The notes under the pieces: model-generated
Databases searched by the model: none
Seen by the model: only the letters and a program-made list of their open reading frames with translations
Told to the model about the DNA's origin: nothing
Part shown: positions 17,966 through 26,809 of the stretch, piece by piece
Layout of the letters: each line of letters opens with the position of its first letter
How positions within the stretch are numbered: position 1 is the stretch's first letter
Assembly: GCF_030815955.1 (NCBI RefSeq)
Contig: NZ_JAUSXK010000001.1
Coordinates: 3,162,001-3,226,000, forward strand
Length of the DNA stretch: 64,000 nucleotides
Reading direction: 5' to 3'
Origin: Microbacterium murale
Lineage (GTDB): Bacteria; Actinomycetota; Actinomycetes; Actinomycetales; Microbacteriaceae
Made by a program: the position numbers and the translations under genes

Positions 17966-18994
17966 TCAGCTCTTGGACTGGCCGTACGAGCCGAGCTGGC
18001 GGGTCGATTCGATGACGCGAGCGGCCATGGCCGTCTCCGCCACCTTGCCCCAGGCGCGAGGGTCGTAGACCTTCTTGTTGCCGACCTCGCCGTCGACTTT
18101 GAGGACGCCGTCGTAGTTCTTGAACATGTAGTCGGCGATCGCACGCGTGTATGCGTACTGCGTGTCGGTGTCGATGTTCATCTTGATGACGCCGTTGGCG
18201 ACAGCAAGCGCGATCTCCTCGTCGGTCGAGCCGGAGCCGCCGTGGAATACGAGGTCGAGCGGCTTGGCGCCGGTGCCGAACTTCGCAGCGATGCCTTCCT
18301 GGATCTCTCCGAGCAGCTCGGGGCGCAGCTTCACGCCGCCCGGCTTGTAGACGCCGTGCACGTTGCCGAAGGTGAGCGCGGCGATGTAGCGCCCCTGCTC
18401 ACCGAGTCCGAGTGCCTCGACGGCCTGAGTGACGTCGGCGATCGTCGTATATAGCGCCTCGTTCGAGCCTTCGTGCTGCACGCCGTCCTCTTCACCGCCG
18501 ACGACGCCGATCTCGACCTCGAGAATGGCGTTGATCGCCTTCATGCGGGGGAGCAGGTCCTTTGCGATCTCGATGTTCTCGGCGAGGGGAACAGCCGAGC
18601 CGTCCCACATGTGGGACTGGAAGATCGGGTTGCGCCCGGCCTTTACCTCTTCCTCAGAAGCGGCGATCAGCGGCTCGACGAAGCCGGCGAGGGCATCCTT
18701 CGGGCAGTGGTCGGTGTGCAGGGCTACGGTGATCGGGTAGTTCTTGGCGACCTCGGTGGCGTACCGCGCGAACGCGAGAGCACCCGTGGCGCGAGCCTTG
18801 ACCGTGTGGCCGGCGAAGTAGTCGGCACCGCCCGTGGTGACCTGGATGATGCCGTCGGAGCCGGCCTCGGTCAGCCCCTGGAGGACGGAGTTGATGGTCT
18901 GCGAGCTGGAGACGTTGAATGCGGGATACGCGAAGCCACCGGCCTTCGCGCGGTCGAGCATTTCTGCGTACTGATCCGGAGTGGCGACGGGCAT
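17966..18994 (-). CDS. fbaA: Class II fructose-bisphosphate aldolase
   Basis: It cleaves or forms fructose 1,6-bisphosphate with a divalent metal. The 342-aa protein has the metal and substrate motifs VALHTDHCPKD, EVEIGVVGGEEDG, FGNVHGVY and DLVFHGGSGS, and the C-terminal KMNIDTDTQYA. The ATG at 18994 follows GCAGGAG; an upstream in-frame start would add 32 non-family residues. It faces away from glpX, which acts on the same metabolite. Confidence 0.96.
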   Translation of the reverse strand: MPVATPDQYAEMLDRAKAGGFAYPAFNVSSSQTINSVLQGLTEAGSDGIIQVTTGGADYFAGHTVKARATGALAFARYATEVAKNYPITVALHTDHCPKDALAGFVEPLIAASEEEVKAGRNPIFQSHMWDGSAVPLAENIEIAKDLLPRMKAINAILEVEIGVVGGEEDGVQHEGSNEALYTTIADVTQAVEALGLGEQGRYIAALTFGNVHGVYKPGGVKLRPELLGEIQEGIAAKFGTGAKPLDLVFHGGSGSTDEEIALAVANGVIKMNIDTDTQYAYTRAIADYMFKNYDGVLKVDGEVGNKKVYDPRAWGKVAETAMAARVIESTRQLGSYGQSKS

Positions 18995-19168
18995 GAAAAC
19001 TCCTGCGATAGATGAAGCCGGGACAGCTTTCACTCTATCGGTGCGGGCGAGCGGATGCCGTGGGCCGAAGAGCTCGCTGTGTCCCCGCACTCTTCCCCAG
19101 TGTTAAGAAGGGCGATTCCTTCACATGAATTCGCATGAAACACCAGCGGTTCCGCGCAGTCAGCTGGC

Positions 19169-19174
19169 TAGGCT
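19169..19174 (+). promoter_or_regulatory. -10 box (TAGGCT) for leaderless glpX
   Basis: TAGGCT ends 6 nt before the ATG at 19181 with no ribosome site. This is one of the clearest cases of the leaderless pattern in the window. Confidence 0.65.
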
Positions 19175-19180
19175 GACCAC

Positions 19181-20167
19181 ATGGTGAGTCTGACGGCCGA
19201 TATGAGCCCCCTGCGTCCCGATCGAAACCTCGCGCTGGAACTGGTGCGTGCGACCGAGGCCGCCTCGATCCGGGCGGTGCCGTTCATCGGTCGTGGTGAC
19301 AAGGAAGCCGCAGATGGCGCGGCGGTCGATGCGATGCGCGCCTTCCTCGGCACCGTGAACTTCCAGGGCCGTGTCGTCATCGGCGAGGGCGAGAAGGACA
19401 ACGCCCCGATGCTGTTCAACGGCGAGACGGTGGGCTCGGGCCGCGGCCCGGAGTGCGATATCGCTGTCGATCCGATCGATGGAACCTCGCTCACCGCGGC
19501 TGGTCGTCAGAACGCCCTCTCCGTCATCGCCGTCTCGGACCGGGATACGATGCTCGACGCGTCGAGCGTCTTCTACATGGACAAGCTCGTCACAGGGCCG
19601 GCCGGTGTCGGCGTCGTCGACATCCGACTGCCAGTCGGCGAGAACATCCGCCTGCTCTCCAAGGCGCTCGGCAAGCCGGTCGACGAACTCGTCGTCTCGG
19701 TGCTGAACCGCCCCCGCCACGAGAAGCTCATCGAGGAGATCCGTGCGGCCGGTGCCGGCACACGCCTGATGAGCGACGGCGACGTCGCCGGCGGTATCAA
19801 CGCCGCCCGTCACGGTGCCCGTACCGACATGTGCATCGGCGTCGGCGGCAGCCCGGAAGGCATCGTCACTGCATGTGCGATCAAGGCGCTCGGCGGCCAC
19901 ATTCAGGGGCGTCTTTGGCCGCGCGACGACGACGAGCGTCAGCGAGGCATCGACGCAGGCCTGCAGATGGACTATGTCTATGAAGCCGATGAACTCGTGA
20001 AAGGTGACAATACGATCTTCGTTGCGACCGGCGTCACTGATGGGCAGCTGGTCGCAGGTGTTCGCCGCGAGGGCAACTACGTGTACACCGAATCTGTCGT
20101 GTTGCGTGGTGCATCGGGAACGCTCCGTCGCATCGCGTCGGAGCACCTCGTTTCCAAGTGGCTCTAG
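19181..20167 (+). CDS. glpX: Class II fructose-1,6-bisphosphatase
   Basis: It hydrolyses fructose 1,6-bisphosphate in gluconeogenesis. The 328-aa GlpX-type protein has FIGRGDKEAADGAA near the N terminus, the metal/substrate loop VVIGEGEKDNAPML, DIAVDPIDGTSLTA and the late GVGGSPEGIVTACAIK. It lies divergently from fbaA. The start rests on the TAGGCT box 6 nt upstream and on homology of the N terminus. It is followed by about 157 bp before the next gene. Confidence 0.96.
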   Translation: MVSLTADMSPLRPDRNLALELVRATEAASIRAVPFIGRGDKEAADGAAVDAMRAFLGTVNFQGRVVIGEGEKDNAPMLFNGETVGSGRGPECDIAVDPIDGTSLTAAGRQNALSVIAVSDRDTMLDASSVFYMDKLVTGPAGVGVVDIRLPVGENIRLLSKALGKPVDELVVSVLNRPRHEKLIEEIRAAGAGTRLMSDGDVAGGINAARHGARTDMCIGVGGSPEGIVTACAIKALGGHIQGRLWPRDDDERQRGIDAGLQMDYVYEADELVKGDNTIFVATGVTDGQLVAGVRREGNYVYTESVVLRGASGTLRRIASEHLVSKWL

Positions 20168-20324
20168 GGCTCAAAGGCCTGTAACCCCGTCTCTCGCCGC
20201 ACCGGATCGTTACCGACCCGGTATACCAGCGCGCGCGTGCATCCTGTGACGTTCAGCCTTTGCTGGCACAATAGGCCCTGGGTTCGTCGCCGTCACAGTT
20301 CACGACGGCATCCAGGAGGGTGAG

Positions 20325-20615
20325 ATGACCACGGAGCAGACGCGAGACGCGAAGTCACGAGCGACAGCTATGGTCACCACCAATACCGGCCGCATCCTTC
20401 GGATCACTCCCGAGGATGAGGCCGATCGCGTCGCCGCTGCAGCAGCCGCGACCGTGCCTCCCGCGAACGTCGATCCTGCGCGTCGCGCTGATGTGCTCTT
20501 CCGCGTGCGCCGACCCGAAGGGCACGAGCTCAGCTCGTGGTGGATGATCGGCGCGTTCGTCGTGACTTCCGGCCTCGTGATCGCCCTGCTCAGCTGGGTG
20601 CCGTACAGCGCCTAG
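20325..20615 (+). CDS. Small C-terminally anchored membrane protein (unknown)
   Basis: The 96-aa product has a hydrophilic N-terminal part with an Ala-rich helix (ADRVAAAAAATVPPANVDP) and one transmembrane helix near the C terminus (~75-90, WWMIGAFVVTSGLVIALLSW). AGGAGG lies 5 nt before the ATG, a strong ribosome site by local standards. I do not recognise the family, but small proteins like this are common next to glpX in related genomes as far as I recall. Its TAG stop shares CTAG with the rmuC stop on the other strand. Confidence 0.75.
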   Translation: MTTEQTRDAKSRATAMVTTNTGRILRITPEDEADRVAAAAAATVPPANVDPARRADVLFRVRRPEGHELSSWWMIGAFVVTSGLVIALLSWVPYSA

Positions 20616-21901
20616 CGTTCTTCCATCCGCAGCCGCACGGCATCGAGATCGGCCTGGATCTCGTTCAGGTGCATCGTCCCCGCTTCTGCAGTGTCCATCG
20701 TGGTGCTCTCCACCAGCTCTGGTGCGGTGAACCGGCGGGGTGAGGTCGTGATCGGCTGTGGCGCTGCCTCCAGCGCCGAGGCGTCGATTCCTGGAAACTG
20801 ACGAGCGGTGACCAGTACCCGGGTCTCGAGCGAACCGGCGAAGCGGTTGTAGCTCTCGACAGTGCGCTCCAATGCCCGCCGCATGTCATCGGCGTGCCCG
20901 GCGAGAACTCCGAGACGGTCGAAGAGCTGCGTGCCGAGATTGAGCAGAGTTCGGGCCTCGGTCGACACCTCCTGCTGCGTCCAGGTGAACGCGACCGTCT
21001 TCAGCACGGCCCACAGGTTCACCGGAGAGGCGAGTGCGACGCGCTTGCCGAAGGCGTAGTCGAGCAGCGTCGGGTCTTCGTCGATCGCAGCGGCGAGCAA
21101 CGATTCACTGGGCAGGAAGCAGATGACGAACTCCGGGCTGGCATCGAGCCCCGCCCAGTACGCCTTCTTGGCGAGCGCATCAATGTGTGCACGGACGGCC
21201 TTGACGTGCTTCTGCATGAACTGGCGGCGCTGCGCCTCTTGCGCGTCTCCTCCGCCGAGCGCACTCGCCTCGAGATAGGCGTCGAGCGGCACCTTCGCGT
21301 CGACAGCGATCGATGTGCCCCCTGCGAGGCGGATGACCATATCGGGTCGGCCCTGACCGCGATCCGACGAGATCGTTGACTGCAGATCGAAGTCGACATG
21401 ACGAGTGAGGCCGGCGGCCTCGACGACGCGGCGCAGCTGCGTTTCTCCCCACACCCCGCGCGTCGACGTCGAACGCAGCGCTCCTGCGAGGGACTCTGTG
21501 GTCGCGCGCAGCGCCTCGTCGGACTCCTGCGCTCGTCGCAGCTGCTCGGCGAGGGAGCCGAACTGCGCATGCCGTTCCTGCTCGAGGGACGCCACCTTGT
21601 TCTGCATCTGCTGCAGCGACTCGCGTACGGGAGCGAGCGCAGTCAGAACGGCATTCTGCTGCTGCACCCGCTGCGCCTCGGCGCGCTGCTCGGTACGTGC
21701 GTGCTCCACGGCATCCCGATAGAGGTCGTACTGCCGATCGCGATCATCGCGCGCGGCGATGAGCTCGGCTTGTGCGCGGGCGAGGTCGGTGGTGCTGCGG
21801 CTGTGCTCGGCGGCGTCGCGCGCCGCGCGCGCGAACCAGCCCAGGGCAAGGCCGACCGCGAGCGCGGTGACGGCGATGAGAGCGATCAGTGGGGCATCCA
21901 T
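20612..21901 (-). CDS. rmuC: DNA recombination protein RmuC
   Basis: A 429-aa RmuC-type protein with an N-terminal membrane helix (~4-24), a coiled coil (~35-120), and a restriction-endonuclease-like core (VWGETQLRRVVEAAGL, DMVIRLAGGTSIAVDAKVPL, FVICFLPSESLLAAA). RmuC limits inversions between short repeats in E. coli, and some relatives act in phage defence. I used the ATG at 21901 rather than a GTG five codons earlier. It is convergent with the small membrane protein gene. Confidence 0.93.
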   Translation of the reverse strand: MDAPLIALIAVTALAVGLALGWFARAARDAAEHSRSTTDLARAQAELIAARDDRDRQYDLYRDAVEHARTEQRAEAQRVQQQNAVLTALAPVRESLQQMQNKVASLEQERHAQFGSLAEQLRRAQESDEALRATTESLAGALRSTSTRGVWGETQLRRVVEAAGLTRHVDFDLQSTISSDRGQGRPDMVIRLAGGTSIAVDAKVPLDAYLEASALGGGDAQEAQRRQFMQKHVKAVRAHIDALAKKAYWAGLDASPEFVICFLPSESLLAAAIDEDPTLLDYAFGKRVALASPVNLWAVLKTVAFTWTQQEVSTEARTLLNLGTQLFDRLGVLAGHADDMRRALERTVESYNRFAGSLETRVLVTARQFPGIDASALEAAPQPITTSPRRFTAPELVESTTMDTAEAGTMHLNEIQADLDAVRLRMEER

Positions 21902-21966
21902 GGATCCAACGTGCACCCGGCCACGGACATCGGCCGGATGCCGCTCCGCTCAGCGGTCGGAGCAGC

Positions 21967-22374
21967 TCAGCGGTTCGCGTACTCGTCGAGGATTGCGCGC
22001 ATCTCGGGGAGTGCGAACTGTTCGGTGATCGCGATGGCGGAGAGCGGGCCGGCGTCCGGATCGGCACCCGCGTCGAGCAGCATGCGCAGCAACGTCTCGT
22101 TCTTGCGGAACACCGCACAGGAGATCGCCGTCTGCCCCGCGGCATTCAACGCGTCCAGGTCAGCACCGCGTCGCACGAGGTCCGCAACGGTGTGCTCCTG
22201 CTCGGCGTACGTCGCGACGATCAGCACGGTGTCGCCCCGCGGATTGCGCACGTCGATCGGCACACCGGCATCGATCATCTCGCCCAGCGGCCCGGTGCGA
22301 CCCTGGCGGGCGAGTTCGAAGGTGCCCTCGATGACTTCGAGACTGACGGGGGAGTCGCCGGTGGGAATCGTCAT
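21967..22374 (-). CDS. Ankyrin repeat domain-containing protein
   Basis: The 135-aa product is mostly ankyrin repeats: GPLGEMIDAGVPIDVRNPRG, DTVLIVATYAEQEHTVADLV with RRGADLDALNAAGQTAI, and NETLLRMLLDAGADPDAG. Such small bacterial ankyrin proteins bind partner proteins; some partner catalases or act in stress responses, but no partner gene is adjacent here. The ATG at 22374 is preferred over one five codons earlier. It lies between rmuC and an exonuclease gene on the same strand. Confidence 0.88.
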   Translation of the reverse strand: MTIPTGDSPVSLEVIEGTFELARQGRTGPLGEMIDAGVPIDVRNPRGDTVLIVATYAEQEHTVADLVRRGADLDALNAAGQTAISCAVFRKNETLLRMLLDAGADPDAGPLSAIAITEQFALPEMRAILDEYANR

Positions 22375-22446
22375 GCCATCATTGTGCACTGTCCGGCGGA
22401 GCCGCGCGTGACGACGACAGCGCGTCAGCGGTCGAGTGGGCCTGGG

Positions 22447-23040
22447 TCAGGCGACGGCCCGCTCCAGCACACGCGCAGGGGCGTCCACCACGCGCAGACT
22501 CAGCGCCGACGCGAGTTCGTCCACGTCGGCGGCGCCCGCACGTGCGGCGGCGTCGATGACGATCTGGGCGCAGGCGCGAGCATCCGCCAGCGCGTCGTGG
22601 TGCGAGAACTCAGCGAACCCGGCTGCGGCTGCAGCTACGGGCAGGCGATACGAGTCGAGTTCGTACGTCCTTCGTGCCACCTGCAGGCTGCAGAGCGAGC
22701 GATACGGAGGGCACTCGAGCCCCGTGACCTCGGACGTGCTGCGCAGCACCTTCGTGTCGAAACCGGCGTTGTGCGCGACGAGAACGTCGGCGCCGGCGAA
22801 CGAGCACAGCCGATCGAACTGCTCTTCCCATGTTGCGGCGCCACTCACGTCCTCCGGGTGGATGCCGTGGATCTTGATGTTCCAATGCTGGAACTCGTCG
22901 TGCCCTGCCGGTGGACGGATCAACCACCCGGCAGTGGCGACGACCTCGCCGCCGCGAACGCGGACGAGTCCGACGGAGCATGCTGAGGCGGGGCTGGAAT
23001 TCGCCGTCTCGAAGTCGATTGCGGTGAAGTCCAAGGGCAC
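22447..23040 (-). CDS. DEDDh-type 3'-5' exonuclease (DnaQ-like)
   Basis: A 197-aa exonuclease domain protein. The DEDDh residues are visible as D9 and E11 (AIDFETA), D95 (HNAGFD), and the H and D of SHHDALADA (about H148 and D153). It resembles DNA polymerase III epsilon-like proteins that act alone in repair or RNA turnover. The GTG at 23040 follows AGAAGG. It is divergent from the methyltransferase gene. Confidence 0.93.
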   Translation of the reverse strand: MPLDFTAIDFETANSSPASACSVGLVRVRGGEVVATAGWLIRPPAGHDEFQHWNIKIHGIHPEDVSGAATWEEQFDRLCSFAGADVLVAHNAGFDTKVLRSTSEVTGLECPPYRSLCSLQVARRTYELDSYRLPVAAAAAGFAEFSHHDALADARACAQIVIDAAARAGAADVDELASALSLRVVDAPARVLERAVA

Positions 23041-23087
23041 CTCACCACCTTCTCTCCGGTGGCCTGGGTGATGTCGCAGACTCGCCG

Positions 23088-23093
23088 TAGGCT
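23088..23093 (+). promoter_or_regulatory. -10 box (TAGGCT) for leaderless methyltransferase gene
   Basis: TAGGCT ends 6 nt before the ATG at 23100; no ribosome site is seen. Confidence 0.6.
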
Positions 23094-23099
23094 GGCGAC

Positions 23100-23852
23100 A
23101 TGAGCGATGCGCGGGCGACTTCCTTCGGCGCTGCAGCCGACCATTATGAGGCGGCGCGGCCGGACTACCCGTTCGAGGCAGTGGCGTGGATGCTCGAGAA
23201 GCCGCCGCACGGGTCGCGACGGATCGCCGACGTGGGTGCGGGAACGGGCAAGCTCACGCGCGTGCTCGCTGCGGCACCCGAGGCGGAGATCGTCGCGGTC
23301 GACCCCGATCCCTCGATGCTCGCGAAGCTGCGGGAGAGCGTGCCGGGCGTACCGACCTTCACCGGCACTGCCGAACGCCTGCCGCTACCGGATTCGGGCC
23401 TCGACGCCGTGGTGCTCGGGCAGGCATGGCACTGGGTCGACCCGGTGGCGGCATCCGCTGAGATCGGGCGCGTCGTGCGCAGCGGGGGAGCGCTCGGCCT
23501 GATCTGGAACATCCGCGACGAGGGCGAAGAATGGGTGCGGCGCCTGACGGAGATCATGCACAGCAGTCCTGCGGAGAACATGGTGAACGGTCCTGGTTCG
23601 CAGGGACCGCGGGTCTCGGATCCGTTCGGTGAGGTCGAGATCAGCCGCTGGGAGTGGAAGCGTCAGATTAACAGGATGCAGCTGCATCAGATGGCTTTGT
23701 CGCGCAGTTACCTCATCACCGCACCTGCCGAGGAGCGCGCGGACATCGCACGTGCGATGGACGGGCTTTTCGACGAGCTCGGACTCGACGATCTCGAAGC
23801 GACGATCGACCTGCCGTACGTGACCGTGGCGTATCGCGCTGTGCGGGCCTGA
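23100..23852 (+). CDS. Class I SAM-dependent methyltransferase
   Basis: The 250-aa protein starts SFGAAADHYEAARPDYP, a common start for UbiE/MenG-like methyltransferases, and has SAM motif I RIADVGAGTGKLTRVL (~42-57), motif II with VAVDPDPSML, and the post-motif WHWVDPVAASAEIGRVVRSGG. The substrate is unknown. It sits between an exonuclease gene and ychF with no clear operon partner. Confidence 0.9.
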   Translation: MSDARATSFGAAADHYEAARPDYPFEAVAWMLEKPPHGSRRIADVGAGTGKLTRVLAAAPEAEIVAVDPDPSMLAKLRESVPGVPTFTGTAERLPLPDSGLDAVVLGQAWHWVDPVAASAEIGRVVRSGGALGLIWNIRDEGEEWVRRLTEIMHSSPAENMVNGPGSQGPRVSDPFGEVEISRWEWKRQINRMQLHQMALSRSYLITAPAEERADIARAMDGLFDELGLDDLEATIDLPYVTVAYRAVRA

Positions 23853-23918
23853 TCCGCCTGGCTTCTGAGCTCCCGTCCCGCAGGATCGCGGCATCCGCGC
23901 CGGGTAGACTCGTATCCC

Positions 23919-24992
23919 GTGGCTCTAACTATCGGGATCGTGGGCTTGCCCAACGTCGGCAAGTCGACTCTTTTCAATGCCCTCACCAAGAACGACGTGC
24001 TTGCGGCGAACTATCCGTTCGCGACGATCGAGCCGAACGTCGGTGTGGTGAACCTGCCCGATTCGCGACTCAATGTGCTTTCCGAGATCTTCGGCAGCGA
24101 GCGCATCCTCCCGGCAGCCGTGTCTTTCGTCGACATCGCCGGCATCGTGCGTGGCGCGAGCGAGGGCGAGGGCCTGGGCAACCAGTTCCTCGCGAACATC
24201 CGTGAAGCGGATGCGATCGCTCAGGTCGTTCGCGGCTTCGCCGACGACGACGTCGTGCACGTCGAGGGCGCGATCAACCCCAAGGGCGACCTGGAGACGA
24301 TCAACGCCGAGCTCATGCTCGCAGACCTGCAGACCGTCGAGAAGGCGATTCCCCGCCTCGAGAAGGAAGTGCGGGGGAAGAAGGCCGATCCTGCCGTCCT
24401 CGAAGCGGCGAACGCGGCGAAGGACGCTCTGGAACGCGGCATCCTGCTCTCGGTGAGCGGCATCGACCTCGCCCCGATCAAGGAGCTCGGCCTTCTCACC
24501 TCGAAGCCCGTCATCTTCGTCTTCAACGTCGATGAGGCTGTGCTGACGGATGCTGCGCGCAAGGCCGAGCTCGAAGCTCTGGTTGCGCCGGCGAAGGCGA
24601 TCTTCCTCGACGCGAAGATCGAGTCCGAGCTCATCGACCTCGATCCCGAGGACGCCGCCGAGCTGCTCGCATCGACAGGTCAGGACGAGTCAGGTCTCGA
24701 CCAGCTCGCGCGTATCGGCTTCGACACGCTGGGCCTGCAGACATACCTGACCGCCGGTCCCAAAGAGGCTCGTGCCTGGACGATCCCCAAGGGGTCCAAA
24801 GCTCCGCAGGCCGCGGGTGTGATCCACACCGACTTCGAAAAGGGCTTCATCAAGGCCGAGGTCATCTCCTTCGATGACCTCGTCGCAACCGGGTCGGTCG
24901 CCGAGGCGCGCTCGAAGGGCAAGGCCCGCCTTGAAGGCAAGGACTACGTCATGCAGGACGGCGACGTGGTGGAGTTCCGTTTCAACGTGTAG
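23919..24992 (+). CDS. ychF: Redox-regulated ATPase YchF (Obg-like)
   Basis: The 357-aa TRAFAC NTPase has G1 GLPNVGKS (8-15), the switch region VSFVDIAGIVRGASEGEGLGNQFL, the altered G4 NVDE that favours ATP, and a C-terminal TGS domain (QTYLTAGPKEARAW through DYVMQDGDVVEFRFNV). YchF binds ribosomes and affects oxidative stress responses. The GTG at 23919 lies 8 nt after TAGACT (23905-23910), another apparently leaderless start. Confidence 0.96.
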   Translation: MALTIGIVGLPNVGKSTLFNALTKNDVLAANYPFATIEPNVGVVNLPDSRLNVLSEIFGSERILPAAVSFVDIAGIVRGASEGEGLGNQFLANIREADAIAQVVRGFADDDVVHVEGAINPKGDLETINAELMLADLQTVEKAIPRLEKEVRGKKADPAVLEAANAAKDALERGILLSVSGIDLAPIKELGLLTSKPVIFVFNVDEAVLTDAARKAELEALVAPAKAIFLDAKIESELIDLDPEDAAELLASTGQDESGLDQLARIGFDTLGLQTYLTAGPKEARAWTIPKGSKAPQAAGVIHTDFEKGFIKAEVISFDDLVATGSVAEARSKGKARLEGKDYVMQDGDVVEFRFNV

Positions 24993-25154
24993 TCGAGTTT
25001 CGTTTTAGGGCTCTGCGGCGGAACTCCGGCGGATGAACAGCAGACATCACGGACTCCTCCCCGAGACGATCGTCGCCTCAACTCAGGCGTCCGGGAAAGC
25101 GGGGCAGACGCCTCCTCGACGTCGATCCGACGGCGAATGCGAAAGACTGAGCGT

Positions 25155-25682
25155 ATGACTTCGGCTGTGCTCGACCTCCTCATCGTCCGTATCGTCGAGA
25201 GCGGGCTGCTCGAGGACCCGGTCGCCGGGAACGGTCTCGTTTACGGACGTGCGAGCATCGACGCGGCGGGCACCGTGGTGAACGTGAACGTCGACCCGGA
25301 GCTCGATGAGCACGGTGAGGATGTAGATCCTGAGGCGTTGATCGCCGCGGTCTCGCGCATCCTCTCGATCGGGGAATCCAAATGGCGGGCGGTGATCGAG
25401 GAGGTTGTCACCGACATCGAAGACGCTGTCGACGGCGAGCCCGTCATCGAGCAGATCGACCTGCGTGACGACCTCGAAGCGACGTCGGTGGTCGTCTTCG
25501 CGGATGCCGTGTTGCTCGCGTTCCTCGCCCCGAAGCAGTTCCCCGACTCGCGGATCCTCGTGCAACTGGACGAGGAGCTCGAGGTCGACGGAGTCGAAGT
25601 GCGCGAGATCGACAGCACCGAGACAGTCGAGTTCGACAGCCTGGACGAGCTGCTCGATGAGATCAGCCGCGCCGAGGACTGA
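25155..25682 (+). CDS. Acidic hypothetical protein
   Basis: This 175-aa protein is very acidic (many Asp/Glu runs such as VDPELDEHGEDVDPEAL and LDELLDEISRAED) with an alternating beta/alpha pattern and no membrane segment. I do not recognise a family. I chose the ATG at 25155 because AAGACT ends 6 nt upstream, as in the leaderless pattern; an ATG six codons earlier is possible. Strong third-position GC bias supports coding. It lies alone between ychF and the regulator at 25849. Confidence 0.75.
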   Translation: MTSAVLDLLIVRIVESGLLEDPVAGNGLVYGRASIDAAGTVVNVNVDPELDEHGEDVDPEALIAAVSRILSIGESKWRAVIEEVVTDIEDAVDGEPVIEQIDLRDDLEATSVVVFADAVLLAFLAPKQFPDSRILVQLDEELEVDGVEVREIDSTETVEFDSLDELLDEISRAED

Positions 25683-25806
25683 GTGCATCGCGTGAGAGAC
25701 ATCGCCGCTTTTCGCTCGGTCTCACCCGCGGAGTGAGGTGCGTGGGGAGCTGACCGCGGCGACGTGGCCGACCGGTCGCGTCGTGGTCGCACTCCGATCG
25801 CGTCAT

Positions 25807-25848
25807 GCGTGCACCATTATCAGTACCAATACTGATAACATTGCACGC
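25807..25848. promoter_or_regulatory. 42-bp dyad operator overlapping the -10 box of the HTH regulator
   Basis: Inner arms TTATCAGTA (25817-25825) and TACTGATAA (25830-25838) are a perfect inverted repeat around CCAA. Outer arms GCGTGCA (25807-25813) and TGCACGC (25842-25848) are symmetric about the same centre. TAACAT (25836-25841) ends 7 nt before the ATG and would be the -10 box, so a bound regulator would block its own promoter. Autoregulation is inferred. Confidence 0.75.
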
Positions 25849-26415
25849 ATGACCTCCTCGAGTTCGCTCATGCATCCCGTTCGGCTTCGGATCGTACAGT
25901 CGCTCCTCGGCGTACCGGACGGGCTAACGACCCAGCAGATGTATGAGCGGTTGACGGATGTGCCGATCGCGACGCTGTACCGGCACGTTTCCCACCTCGT
26001 GGAGCATCGACTGATCGAAGTCGTCGGCGAACGGCAAGCTCGCGGTGCGAGCGAGAGGACCTATCGGATCGCGCCGGGGTTTGCGAATCCAACTGCGCAG
26101 GAGCTGCGTTCCGCAGGCAAGGGCGAACTGCTCACGATGTTCACGGTGTTCAGCTCGGGTCTCGCGAAGGACTTCGAGTCGTATCTGGTGGACGAGACGG
26201 CGGATCTTGCGGAGGACAGGGTGAACTTCGCGCAGGCTGAGTTCTGGGCGACGAATGAAGAGGTCGATGCGTTCCTTGCCGCCCTGATGCAGGCGCTGAG
26301 GCCACTGATGGCCAACGAACCTGGAGACGGTCGCCGCCAGCGCAAGCTCACCACGGTCTTGATCCCTCACCCTCAGGTGGGGGATGGGCCCACACGGGGT
26401 CCTGTCGAGCATTGA
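25849..26415 (+). CDS. Winged-helix (ArsR/PadR-like) transcriptional regulator
   Basis: The 188-aa protein has an N-terminal winged helix (~5-80): HPVRLRIVQSLLG, then LTTQQMYERLTDVPIATLYRHVSHLVEHRLIEVV. The C-terminal half is helical and may dimerise. I used the ATG at 25849, because the upstream in-frame extension runs through a 42-bp palindromic operator and its -10 box. The gene lies 151 bp upstream of a PLDc_N/ABC transporter operon on the same strand, and is its most likely local regulator. Confidence 0.88.
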   Translation: MTSSSSLMHPVRLRIVQSLLGVPDGLTTQQMYERLTDVPIATLYRHVSHLVEHRLIEVVGERQARGASERTYRIAPGFANPTAQELRSAGKGELLTMFTVFSSGLAKDFESYLVDETADLAEDRVNFAQAEFWATNEEVDAFLAALMQALRPLMANEPGDGRRQRKLTTVLIPHPQVGDGPTRGPVEH

Positions 26416-26566
26416 ACTCGCCCCATCCGCGGTACGCGCACTGCGCTTCGCAGGAGTCGTCGGATGCTCGAACTGCCGGAGCACCGCGGCCTTTTGACCT
26501 CGCATCCGACGGAATCCGAGTTGTTCGCGCACTCGGTACCGGTCAACCTCGCCGAATGGAATTCGC

Positions 26567-26809
26567 ATGAACTTTGGTCTACCCGACTTCGACCCCGCAG
26601 CGCTGGTCGCGCTGATCCCCGTCGGTATCCTCGTGATCGCCCTGATGATCTACTGCTTCGTCGACCTTGCCCGCAGACCGCGGGTCCAGCATCTGCCGAA
26701 ACCGGTGTGGGTCGTCATCGTGCTCTTCGTCGTTCCTCTCGGGGCCGTGCTCTATCTCGTGCTCGGACGCGGCAGCCAGGTCGCTCTCCGCGATGAGGAC
26801 CTCCGATGA
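26567..26809 (+). CDS. PLDc_N domain small membrane protein (YxlE-like)
   Basis: An 80-aa protein with two membrane helices (~12-33 and ~46-67) separated by the conserved LARRPRVQHLPKPVWVVIVL, the hallmark of the phospholipase D-nuclease N-terminal (PLDc_N) family, which despite its name has no nuclease domain. In Bacillus the similar YxlE precedes an ABC ATPase (YxlF) and permease (YxlG), exactly the order here. Its stop overlaps the ATPase start (ATGA). Confidence 0.9.
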   Translation: MNFGLPDFDPAALVALIPVGILVIALMIYCFVDLARRPRVQHLPKPVWVVIVLFVVPLGAVLYLVLGRGSQVALRDEDLR

